Source: Micractinium sp. NFX-FRZ (lineage: Eukaryota > Chlorophyta > Trebouxiophyceae > Chlorellales > Chlorellaceae). From it: a stretch of 47,245 nt of DNA. The stretch covers positions 1 through 47,245 of the forward strand of contig JAPTJF010000470.1 of assembly GCA_029339195.1 (NCBI GenBank), in the 5' to 3' direction. The notes beneath the pieces are model-generated. The model saw only the letters and a list, made by a program, of their open reading frames with translations, ran no database searches and was not told the DNA's origin. This document shows positions 22,151-32,744 of the stretch, one piece after another; position 1 is the first letter of the stretch; each line of letters opens with the position of its first letter. A program made the translations under genes and the position numbers.

Positions 22151-22951
22151 CGATGTTTGAAGGGTGGCGCAAACGTGCAAAGAAGCGTAAGTCGGTGCAT
22201 ACAGAGAGATGCGTGACGCGTCCCGTCATGCAGCAGTTACAGGCTTACCACGAGCTGCAAGTCTGTCAAACCCCCGTGCCAAGACTTGCAGAGGGCCCTA
22301 CCAAACGGCTCAGCGTGTGTGGCAGGGTTTGGGGAAGTCGGGCGGGCACCGCCGCCTGCCGCCGCTGCCATGCGTCGCCCCTTCAGCCCCCCTTGTCGGC
22401 TGTGCGCCTACTCAAAAGTAAGGGATTCCCTTTACTGGACGTCTCCGCCTTCAGGTGCATATCAGAGAGGCGTGGCCGCCAGGCGCAAGCCTGTCCTCTC
22501 AAAGAGTTGGCAGGAGGAAGCCCGCGAGAGGGACTTTGGCTGCCATGTGCAACGGCAGCTCTTCGCAGCCAGTCGTGACGTTGTAACTCATAGACGGAGT
22601 ACATTTGAGAGCCCCGGAACACGCGGGACTTGTCATCCCGGCAAGGAATGTACCTCGATGTACTGCCGTGCCACGCTGGCCGCAAGGGAGTGCCTCTGTT
22701 TAAAACGTGCCACAGCAGGAGGCTTCAAAACATCTGCCAGCCGTACAAATTCAAGGTTTCAAGGCTCTTGGGAGTGGAATTGCGGGAGAAGGTAGGGTGA
22801 TAGCACTGAATGGCGTCGACAGAAAAATGGATGCTGCGCTGGCCAAACAAGGCATCAAGAATGCATGCACCTCAACACAGGCTGGGGGAATGGGGCGCCT
22901 GCTTCTTTGCTGCCTTTCGTAGCGGGGTGCCCACCAAAGCCAGCGCAACCA
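22151..22951. other. Intergenic region, no gene seen
   Basis: Holds the promoter of the Cys-rich gene and probably the 3' UTR of the CobW gene (both minus strand). A minus-strand TGTAA (TTACA on the plus strand) occurs near 22236. No supported coding sequence. Confidence 0.45.
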
Positions 22952-25900
22952 TCAAGCCGCAGGCGCGGCCAGGCAGGCGCGGAAGCTGGCGTTGAGCTGC
23001 TGCCGGTCCAGGTTGCGCCCGATGAACACCAGCCGGTTGAGGCGCTTCTCGCCAGGGCCCCTGCAGGCAGCACGCGAAGCAGTGTCGTGGAATCGCAGGT
23101 CATGTGTAAGGAGGTCAAGGTGTGGCACGAGATGGCAGCAGACGCTAAGCAAGGGGGGCCAGATGGAACGGGCACAGCTGCCACATGCTGGGAAGCTGTG
23201 AGGCTCCACCTGCAGGCCAGGTGCCTGCTCGTCTCCCATTGGTGCCCAGAGCCCCTGCGTACCCACGTGTGTGCACACCCCACCCCTGCCCGCCTCACCA
23301 GGGGCGCCCCACGCCGTCGGCGCTGGAAGAGAAGGCCATCAACATGTGCACACCTTGGAACACGTGCCTGCAGGTGGGGCAGGGGGCAGGGGGCAGGGGT
23401 CAAGTGGGGAGCGGAGCATGTGATGACCATGCACCATCACACTGTGCTGCCCAGCGGCTGGTTCTAGGCGGTGCACTGCTCTCCGCATGACTAAGCCCCT
23501 GCCCCGTAGTGCGCCCGTCCACGGCCACACGGCACATTACACCCCTCTCCACTCCGGCGCTCACTTGTCCTCGCTGCCCATGAAGCTGAGGATGCCCTTG
23601 CTGCGGAAAATGTCGTTGCCGCGCTCCTGCAGGGGCACAACGGGCGGGAGTCCACGCTGGGAAGGGTGAGGGCAAGCTGGGGTTGCATGCGATGGAGCAT
23701 GCAAGCTGAGAGCCCTGGCACACATCCCCAGCGCCCTGCCCGCCCGCGCCACCTCACCGTGCTTTACTAGCCCCGCCCACACGCAGTTGTTTTGCCCCTG
23801 CACACCCCACCCACCCTGCCCATCCCACCTGCAGCAGCGCACCCAGCCAGCGCTGCACCCTCCGAGGGTCTCCTCACTGTCCCCGTCCTCGTGGCTGCAG
23901 GCTGCCCGCCATCACCACCCTTCACCCTAGCCACTGACCCACCCCTGCCCCCACTCACCTGCAGCAGATTGCCCAGCCAGCTCTGCATCTTCTCAAAATC
24001 CAGATCCCCCTCAGCTTCGATGCCCACAGAGGTGACGTCGGAGCTGTGCACGTGCTCGGCGCCCTCCTGCGGAAGTAATGGTGGAGGGGGAGGGAACGGC
24101 ATGACGTGACGCCATATCTTCAACGCACACAACGTCAGAAAAGAAGAATGCCGCCCTCGCTGACGCTGCCCCCGCCACCCCACTCTCACAGCCCCTCAAG
24201 AACGTAAAAACCGGGGCAAGGCAGCGCTCACATCCAGGAACGCCGGCTCCCCTCCTCCCTAAATGCAGTCCAGGCAGTCACGGAGTCAAGCCAGCCAGAC
24301 AGCCAGCAAACACGTGTGCAAGCACAGGGAAGCGACCAGGCTCACATCCAGGAAGGCCGGCTCCTCCTCCAGGATTCGGTCCAGGCTGAAGGCGCGGATA
24401 CCCAGCAGGCGGGCCAGGTCGCAGCGGGCGTGCTGGCACTCGATGACCTCGGCAGAGGCGTTGATGGACTGCGTTGGGGAGGGGGGTGGGCAGGGGGTGG
24501 GGTGGGTGTGTGGTGTGGCGAGGGGCAACATCGAGGGGGTGGGGCCAGAAAGAGAGATGGGGAGGCAGAGAGCAGGGGCGTGCATTGACGGAGGAGGCAA
24601 TCAGGGCAATGTGAGGGCGAGAGCAGGGAGGGGAGGGGGAAGAGAGAGTACGGGCAGGGGGTGGGGGTGGGGTGGGGAGGGCAGGGGCCAGAAAGGGCAG
24701 GGGGGAGGCAGTTAGAGGCCTGTCTGGGAGGTCGGGGCCAGGCAAGTGTGCGGGGTTGAGCGGTGCAGAGGAGGGTGGCAGTGTAGGGAGGCGGTGGTCG
24801 GTGACGGGGAACTCTGGCAGAGCATGTCCCCTCCGCCGGTCAACACTGGCAGATGCCCCATCTGTTAAAGTGTGCCTAAGCTGGCGCCACCCACCCATGC
24901 ACCCACCCCGCCACCCACAGGCGCAGTGCAGTACAGTGTGTGGCCCGCCCCACTCAACCAAGGTGTTTCACGGCCGAAGGGGCAGGCACACTTTTTAGCA
25001 CCCACCCGCCCGTCAACCCAACCTCTCACCCATGGCACCATACAGTGTGCCCCACCCACCTTGAGGCGATCCAGCACCCCCTCCTTCTCCTGTTGGGTGA
25101 CCAGGTCCGTCTTGTTGAGCAGGATGCGGTCGGCGAAGGCAACTTGCTCCACAGCCTGCAGAGAGGGAGGGGAGAGGGCAATTGCAATCAACCAGTTGTG
25201 TGAAAAGTTGATGGACATCGGGAGCGGGAATGGCGGGGCACGGGTGGGTGAGTGGGGTAGGGTGGGGGCTGGGGTTGACAGGCAGGCAGTGCCACAGCGG
25301 GGTGCAGCCGCTGTAAATTAGGATTAGGGGTGAATGATTTCAGTACTGCTTGCCCACCACCTGGCAAACTATAACCGCCAAACGCCAACTGTTTGCATCC
25401 GGCGGACTACTATTCACAGGCGGCGGCCCCCGCACCTCGTTCTCCGCCCCCTCCTCCACCTCCTTGTCCAGGTGGTAGCTGATGTGGCGGGCATCCACAA
25501 CCGTCAGGATGGCGTCCAGGCGCACGCGGGACTGCGGCAGGGAGGGGTGGGAGGGGACACGGTGTACTGCTGTGCAGGGCTGGGCAGTGTGAGGGGCGGG
25601 GTGCTGGGCCCCAGTGGTCACTGCTGGGATGGCAGAGCGGCCCATTCATCACGCACGCCACCCTGCCGAACAGCCTCCCTGCATGCACACCGTGTTGCAC
25701 CCATCCCTATCGCCCCGCCCTGCGCAACCCCACAGCCCATCCCCATCCTCCCACCCACCCATCCTCTCCTCCTCTACGTTGCAGCCCCCGCTTGCATCCC
25801 CCCTTTCCCCACCCTCGGAGGTTTCAACCACTAGACCAATTTATCAAATTACTAAGTAGTGCCCCCCACCCCACCCCATCCTTCCACACACTATGCATAC

Positions 25901-27278
25901 ACGCGCACCTTGAGCTCCTCGTCCACGAAAAAGGTCTGGGCCACGGGGGCGGGGTCCGCCAGCCCGGTTGTCTCGATCAGGATGGCGTCAAACTGGTGCT
26001 TGCGCTTCAGCAGCTTGTGGAGGATGCGGATGAGGTCGCCGCGCACTGCACAGCAGGAGCGGGCGGGAAGGGCGAAGAGGTGGATGCGGATCAGGTCGCC
26101 GCGCCTGCGGGGGGTCCGGGGAGGGGGGCAGGGGTATGCAGAGGGACGCGAGGGTTGGCTTCAGCAGCCTGTGCAGGATGCGGGTGTGGTCGCCGCGCAC
26201 TGCGGGGGTTGAGGGGGAGGAGCGGGGCAGGGGCATGAGGGGCGAAAGTGAGGATGTGAAAGTGGGAGAGGTGGATACTTGCGGGGTGCCAGTCAACAAG
26301 AGGCGGGCCGGAGAGCAGTCCTGCCTGGCGCTCAGCGGGGTGCATGGGGCAGTGCAACACATCCGTGCACAGCACGGCGGGTGCACCCCACGCCCTGGCA
26401 TCCCAGGCAGTGCACCGCTGCCCGCCCCTGCTTGTCTCTCCCCCCGCAAGCGCAGGCCCGCACCAGTGCAGCAGATGCACCCGTTGTTCATCTCGAAGAT
26501 CTCCTCCTGCGTCTGCACCACCAGGCCGTCGTCAATGCCGACCTCTGGAATTGGGGGTCGGGAAGGATGCAAAAGAGGTGGTGTGTGGGTGGGCGGGCGG
26601 GCACAGCGGCAGGCAGGCGGATCACCTGCCTGGCAAGGCGGTGCCGGACAAGGTGGCAGCTGCAGGTGCAAGGCAAGTCGCCTCCACCGCCAGAAGCTCA
26701 CCCCCAAACTCGTTCTCGATGCACGCGATGCGCTTGCCGTGGTTCTCTGTGAGGATGTAGTTGACCAGGGTGGTCTTGCCGGCGCCCTGCAGCGAGCGAG
26801 CGGGTGGCGCCAGCGGAGCGGCGGGCAGCAGGAGGGGCACCGATGTGGCGGCGGGATCAGCTTTCAGTGAAGTGCTCTATACGGGAGGAGCAACGTGATA
26901 TGCTAGAGAGGTAGCAGCTTGCTACGCTCCTTAACGGGCGCTGTGGGGTGGCATGCTGCATGGTCATTGAAGGGGCGTCCTCTGCCTGCCAGTGTCACAC
27001 CCCGCCGCTAAGGCCACCTGATGCCGCTGCCCCTCGCCGCCCTTCGTCGCCTTGATCCCCTGGAGGACTCACCAGGAAGCCCGTGACCACTGCATCACAG
27101 TAAACGATTGCAGGGGAGGGACGATGGGTGAGGCAGTGAGCACAATGGAGGGTTGAGATTGGCTGGGCAGCAAATATGACAGAATGGCACTGCGGGCGAG
27201 CAGGGGACAGAAGCTTCCGGAGGGTGTGCAGCGCCCTAGTGCAGGCTCACCAGTGACTGGAATCTTGTCTGCCGTCAT
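22952..27278 (-). CDS. CobW/COG0523 family metal-chaperone GTPase
   Basis: Minus-strand exons are 27278-27251, 27089-27073, 26786-26702, 26544-26464, 26045-25909, 25531-25436, 25155-25060, 24468-24346, 24066-23959, 23626-23565, 23367-23299 and 23060-22952. All phases close: 336 aa, normal for the family. Signatures in order are KIPVTVVTGFLGAGKTTL (Walker A, GAGKT at ~16-20), NEFGEVGID, the metal-binding CICCT motif (~66-70), ETTGLADP, the G4 motif NKTD (~162-165), and a CobW C-terminal domain with HVFQGVHML and [16 protein letters not shown]0523 proteins couple GTP hydrolysis to delivery of zinc, cobalt or other metals; eukaryotic ZNG1 transfers zinc to methionine aminopeptidase. Which metal is used here cannot be read from sequence. 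Exon 2 is only 17 bases. The short N-terminus could be extended by an upstream exon carrying a targeting peptide. Confidence 0.93.
23827..23864 (-). repeat. Intronic copy of the CobW exon 9 end and donor
   Basis: The minus strand reads [17 protein letters not shown], matching the true exon end [17 protein letters not shown] at 23959. It lies about 130 bases further into the same intron and keeps a GT donor. Confidence 0.75.
24225..24259 (-). repeat. Intronic copy of the CobW exon 8 end and donor
   Basis: The minus strand repeats EPAFLD|GTGAGC, near-identical at DNA level to the real exon 8 end at 24346, about 114 bases further into the intron. Confidence 0.75.
24480..25058. repeat. Low-complexity intron between CobW exons 7 and 8
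   Basis: About 24480-24780 is almost entirely G/A-rich on the plus strand with GGGGTGGG-type runs. About 24880-25058 is CCCACC-rich, with two related segments containing ACAGTGTG. No exon is seen inside. Confidence 0.6.
26081..26108 (-). repeat. First intronic copy of the CobW exon 5 start
   Basis: The minus strand reads RGDLIRI directly after a CGCAG acceptor, as in the true exon 5 start [13 protein letters not shown] at 26045. It then diverges. Confidence 0.7.
26153..26203 (-). repeat. Second intronic copy of the CobW exon 5 start
   Basis: The minus strand reads [15 protein letters not shown] after a CCGCAG acceptor, about 44 bases near-identical to the start of exon 5. The frame and acceptor are intact, so it could act as an alternative or cryptic exon. 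Confidence 0.8.
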
Positions 27279-27908
27279 GCTGGCGTCGTTGTGAGCAGTG
27301 CACAGAGCCTGCAGAGGGCACAGGGCCAGCAGAAGCAGCAAATGGGGCTGTGTGGTAGGCTCTGGTAATCCCCAGTTTTCCACTCCATCCCCGAGCCAAC
27401 GGCGGCTCCGTTGCGCCTCCACCGGCTTCCGCCGCGATCCCCGCGGCCCCTCCTCACGAATGGCGGCCTTCGCAAGTGGCTGCAAGGGCAGAACAGCCAG
27501 GAGCAGGCTGGGAAGCCACAACCCCGCCCATCACCATGCTGCTGGGCTCACCAGAGGCTGTGAGGCTGAGACTCAGCACTTGTGAGACGGATCTGCAGGT
27601 GGTCAAGGGAGACAGTAATGGGTGCAAGGAAGGGGTGGGGGGATTTACAGGGGATTGGGGTGCGGCGCAGCGCAGGGCATGTCGCAGCGCAGCGACGCGC
27701 AGCGCTGGCGGAGGTTCAGCAACCCTCGCACCGCCCCAACCGGCCGGCTCCGCCGTCAGACTGCCTTCCTTGCACGTATCACTTCCGTTTGAAGTCATCT
27801 GCACGGCTCCCCGACGTGCCAGCTGACAATTTGCGCGCCTCTCCATGCCAGTGAGCCCCGCCGTATGTTGACGATCACCCATCTCTCTTGACGCCTGTTT
27901 GAACCTAA
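27279..27908. promoter_or_regulatory. Shared region between divergent CobW and Cys/His-rich genes
   Basis: About 630 bases separate the two predicted start codons, so this must contain both promoters and 5' UTRs. It may also hold a 5' exon of the CobW gene, since an acceptor (CTCTGCAG on the minus strand) lies about 30 bases before its ATG. No specific motif could be identified. Confidence 0.4.
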
Positions 27909-30900
27909 ATGGAGGTGCTGGCGGCGGCTGCCGTGTCGCAGCAGGAGCACCTTCGCGGGGGCAGCCCCAGCGGCAGTGCGGGCAGCAGCGAGCACCAGGG
28001 GGCCGGCCCGGCGCGGCGCTCACTTTCCCGGTCAGCAGCGCGGGGCGGCAGCAGCAGCGGCAGCCCACCGTTGGCGGGCAGCGGCGGCGCCGCCGCCGCC
28101 GCCGCCGGCGGCCCCGCCAAATCCAAGGCTGCCGTGGCGGCAGAGGTGGCAGAGGAGTTTGGCGCACGCATTGCTGATGAGGCGGAGGGCGCGCTCAAGT
28201 GCTGGACTCGGGAGGTGCACGAGCTGGTGAGAGCAGCGGACCTGGCATTCATTGCGGCTCGCGATGCGCACGCTGCGGCCGATGGAGCGCGCGCAGCTGC
28301 CCGAGACACCTTCCGAGCTGATTCGAAAAGCGAAGAGAAGGCGTTGGAGTGGCATGCACGCGTGGCGGCGGCACAGCAGGTAGGGGGGCGAGTCAGGCAA
28401 GCGCGCAGGGTGGGAGGGAAGCTCTGTGGGTGCAGGCGTGGGCGCTGGTACGGCACAGCGGCAGCCCTGGAAGCGCAGCCTGGTCAGGGAGCATTGCTGT
28501 GGCCATGCAGATGTAGATGCATGTATGCCGGCCGAACAGGTGGCTCACTTGTAGCGGAACGTGCATGCCCTCTCCGCCACGCCTGTGCTGCCGTTGCCTT
28601 AACCGCTCCTGTCCCTTCACGTCTGCGAGCCCAGAACCGCTGCTGCTGCTTTTGGTGGTGCTGCTCAAGTAGCATGCCTTCCCCGCCCTCCTGGAAACTG
28701 GTGCAGGCTCACGAGGTGCTGCGTGAAGCCAGGGAGAAGCTGTACCGCCTGCAGGCGCTGGCAGAGCTGCAGTCCCGCGAGCTGCAGCTGCGGGCGCCCG
28801 GCACCGGCCAGACCGGCGGCGGTGCCGGCGTGGGCGGCAGCACCAGGGGCTTGGTGAGCACATGCCGCTCTGCTGGCGCTTGCATGGGTGCTGCTGGGTC
28901 GAATGGTGGTGCAGCGCAGCCGGCAAGCAGTTGGCCACTCTGCTAGCCCGCCCAGCCTCGCGGCCCCATGGCCTGACCAGGCGTCATGCTGCCTGCAGGG
29001 CCGGCGCACCACTGATGCCGCAGAGGGCGGCGGCGACGGGGCAGCAGACGCAGCAGGGGGAGGGGAGGACGGCGGGGGCCAGCTGGCGGAGGAGCGTCTG
29101 CTGGTGCCGCCGGCGACTCAGGGGACCAAGCGCAAGCGTGGCGCCCCGCCGGAGGCCTGCCCCTTCTGCAACCACAGCTACACGGGTGGGTGGCGGTGCT
29201 TGCAGGGGCAGCGGCTCATTGGGTGGGGTGTGTATTGTGGGGGACACCAGCGCCTGTGCGGGGGTCCAAAGGGGGCACGCAGCACAGGGCGGTGCGCGGG
29301 CGGCTAGGCGGGTGGCTGGGTGAGCCTGGCGAGGGGAGGTGGATGGCTTGGGGGCTGGCGGGGGCACAGCAGAGGAGCTGGCCCTCACCCACCCCTGCCT
29401 GGGATGCACTCCCCAGTCTCGAGCGTTGCGTGCAGTACTCTTATCCTCTCAACTTGCCTCCCATCGTGTGTCCGTGCTGCAGTGCGCGATGGGCTGTCCA
29501 GCCGACTGGACGTCTCCGGCAACCGCCTGCACCTGCGCCGCTGCCAGTGCCGCAAGAAGACGCCGCCCTGCAGGTGGGCGGGGGCAGAACAGCCGGCAGG
29601 GAGGGAAGCTGCTTGGAGGGGAGTGGAGGCTGGGGCATGCTGCCGCCCCCTCTTGACAGGCCTGCAGGCAAAGCACTGTTCGGCTGGGCTTGCAAGAAGG
29701 GCTGGTGCTGAAGACATGCTGGCTTGCGTGTGCTGGCGGGCTGGTGCACTCAACCCGTTCCTTCCTTGAGCGGCCTGCCCTGTCCCTCCCGTCCACCTTC
29801 TTCCCGACTGCCCTGATGTCCTCTACGGGGCCCCTTGTTTGCGCACACTCACACCCCTTCACCCTGTCCCCCCGGCCGTCCTCCGCAGGAACTGCCCCGA
29901 GTGCAAGCAGCGCCCAGATGTGATGCAGCTGACCGACACGGCAGCCGCCTTCGAGCTGTGCCAGCGGCTCTACGCCTGCGCCATCTGCGCCTGCAAGTGA
30001 GCTGAAGCTGGGGGCAGGACTGCAGGCAGGAATGGGCGCTGTGGCGCTGCCTGCCCGGCATTGGGAACAGAGGAGAGATGGGGCATGTGTGGCGCTGCTG
30101 CCAGCTGGCTCCTGACCCAGCCCGGCCTGACCACGCGCTGCCTGCCGCCTGCAGGTGCCCCGGGGCAGGCAAGTGGATCGAGAGCGATGGCGAGTCGCGG
30201 CAAGCCTTCAAGGGTGAGGCAAAGGAGCAGTTGCCTCTTGTTCCTCGTACACACCGTAATGGGCTGTTCGCTTGGTCGCAAGCAGCTGGATTGCAAGCGC
30301 CCCTGTTTGCATGGTGCCCTGCTGCACCATGCTTGGCATGATACAGGGGCCTTGAAACGTGCTGCTGCCCAGCATCCCCCTGCTTGCGTGTTGCCACCCG
30401 CCGTATCAAGCCTGCCTGCTGCACCCCCATCCAATCAGCCTTCCTGCCACCGTACTGCCCCTGCACCGCGTGCAGAGCGCACGCAGAAGCGGCAGGATGA
30501 GCTGGCTCAGCTGGGGTGGCAGGACGTGGCGCAGCCCACCTCCACTGCTGGCGGCACCACCTCTGCCATCACCGCAGCCCCCTCCACCTCCCTTGGCCAA
30601 GAGGCAGTGCAGCGCCCGCGGCGGCAGCAGCAGGTGGCCCAGCAGCAGCAGCAGCAGCCCGCGCGCAGCGCGCCGACGACGCGCCGCCTGCCTGCCGACA
30701 TTCGGCAGCAGCTGGAGCAGATGCAGGCGCAGCGGCAGCAGCAGGGCGAGGGGCAGGGGCTGCAGGGGCAGAGCCTGAGCTCCGGTTGGCAGCAGCAGCA
30801 GCAGCAGCCACTGGTGCAGCGCACGCAGCCCACGCACAGCCACCAGCCGGCAGGCACGGCGGGCGGGCACGCCAGCCACAGCCACATGGCAGCGGGAGGG

Positions 30901-32524
30901 GGCAGCATGCGGCCGGCGCCACAGCAGCAGCAGTACCATCACCACCATCACCACAACCACTCACACAGCCATCATGGGCAGGGGCACCACCACACATGCA
31001 GCCACCCTCACGAGGACTGCACCAGTGACTGCTGCAGCGCACCCACTGCGGCGCCAGGCGGGACAGCTGCCGCCGCACTTGCAGAGGCAGCAGCAGGCGG
31101 CCCGGCAGCCAGCCAGCTGCTGGCGGCAGCGCTGGAGGCCGCGGTGGCAGCGGGGAGCACAGCAGCGGGGGGCATGCTGCCGCTGCCCACGGCGCCTTCA
31201 AGCAGTGGCAGCATGCTGCGGTTGTGGGAGCAGCTCGCAGCGGCAGGCTGGCCCGCGGGAGCCCTAAGCGCATCGCTGCAATCTCCAGCGGCAGCAGGTG
31301 GGCAGCAGGCGCAGCCAGCGCTGCTGCCGCCGCCGCTACCATCACAGCCGCTGGCCAGCGCGCCGCCGGAGCTGCCGGCTGAAGGTGGGCTTGATGCCTG
31401 TTGTGCCCCTGCTGCTGCCGTTCCTGCCGCTGCTGCCACTCCTGCTGCTGCCGCCGCCGCTGCCCGTGCTGCTGCTCGCAGCATGCGATGTTCCTGGCAC
31501 TCGAGGCTCGCTGCCCCGCAACCACCCGCCCCCCCAAGCACCCAGGTCATCCAGCACCCACCAGGCCCACCTGCGATATTTTTGGCCTGCATTCTCTTCC
31601 CACCTGCCCAACTGCCTGACCCGCCTGCCTCTGGCCGCCCTGCCCTCCCTATTTGCTCTGCAGTGACAGCGCTGGTACATGATGTCTTTGCACATGCCGC
31701 GGGCGAGCAGATGGCGGGTGCTGTGGCGGCCTTCCTCCAGCGGCAGCGCCTCACCAGCCTCAGGTGTGGGCGGGGGCAGGGGCGGGGTTCTGGCGGCTCA
31801 TCGCGTGAGGCCTGTCGCGCTGCAAGCGCAGCACAGCACGCCCTGGAGCCGGGGAGGCCGCCACGCTCAAGTCCCCCGCAACTTCTCGCCTCTGCTTGTC
31901 CCCATGTGGCCCACACCTGCCGGGCTCTGGCAAACTCACCGCCTCCTCACCTGTCTGCCCACTATCTGCCATCTGCAACTCTGCAACCGGCCCCCTTCCT
32001 GCACCCTGCCCTAGTGCTTCCTCCCAGTCCCCCTGCATTAGCATGCACCGCCGTGCGCCCTGCCTGACCCTTGCTCCCCCTGTCCCTGCCCCCGCCCTCG
32101 CCCATGCTGCCCCCCTTGCAGCGACTTTGAATTCCTGGAGCTGGCCTGGCTGGAGCGGGAGCTGGGTCCCCTGGGCCTGCCCACCCTGCTCCTCAACAAG
32201 TTCCTGGTGCTGGGCAGGCGGGCCGCAGCGGTGGCACCTGTGGCAGCGGGGCGTGGGGCAGCAGCAGCAGCAGCAGGAGCGGCGGCAGGAGCAGCAGCAG
32301 CAGAACCAGCGGCACCAGCGGCAGTGGCGTCGGAACCCGCAGTGGATGCGGCAGGCACAGAGGGTGCATCAGCGGCGGCGGCTGCTCCTCCAACAGCGGC
32401 TTTGGCGGCAAGGACGGGGTTGCCGCCGTTGCCGCCGGCAGCGGCAGCGTGCTGCGCTCGGCAGGCAAAAGCGGCGGCGGCGGAAGCGCAGGCGGCAGCA
32501 GGCAGCGAGCCGCCAGGGGCCTAG
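27909..32524 (+). CDS. Cys-cluster and His-rich protein, putative metal binder
   Basis: Exons are 27909-28379, 28707-28853, 28999-29185, 29483-29573, 29889-29996, 30155-30213, 30476-31384, 31664-31763 and 32122-32524. Phases close to 824 aa. Residues ~1-80 are Gly/Ser/Ala-rich, followed by a helical, probably coiled-coil part (REAREKLYRLQALAELQSRE). About residues 258-340 carry a dense Cys cluster (CPFCNHSYT, CQCRKKTPPCRNCPECK, ACAICACKCPG) typical of structural zinc sites. After a Gln-rich tract (CAG repeats near 30630-30660) there is a striking His stretch (encoded ~30937-31032) ending in HPHEDCTSDCC. The C-terminus is Ala-rich after a conserved-looking DFEFLELAWLERELGPLGLP. Zinc or other metal binding is inferred from composition. 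I recognise no named family. It is divergently paired with the CobW gene. Confidence 0.65.
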
Positions 32525-32744
32525 TCTTCTTCAATTTTGCTGCCGTCTGTATCCACTGATCTTCTTTTCTGCATTTTGCACCGATGAGGAAATGCAAAGG
32601 GATGCTGGCACTAGCTCCACTCGCTGCGGCGTGCTGGCGAGGAGCGGAGATGAGCGGGCGCCGCGGCGCGCCGCTCACATACGCCACGGTGCTTGCTTCG
32701 CCGGCTCGTGCGCGCATTGATTCATCTCCACACCTCCTGCCGCT

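Noticed and set aside
27454..28167. Minus-strand frame that could be a 5' extension of the CobW gene
   Set aside because: Mostly antisense to exon 1 of the divergent gene and low in coding character; no clear splice path to the CobW ATG was found.
30569..31537. Long minus-strand open frame (322 codons) with Cys-rich stretches
   Set aside because: It is the complement of the Gln/His-rich exon 7 of the plus-strand gene; CAG repeats on one strand give Cys/Ala/Leu runs on the other.
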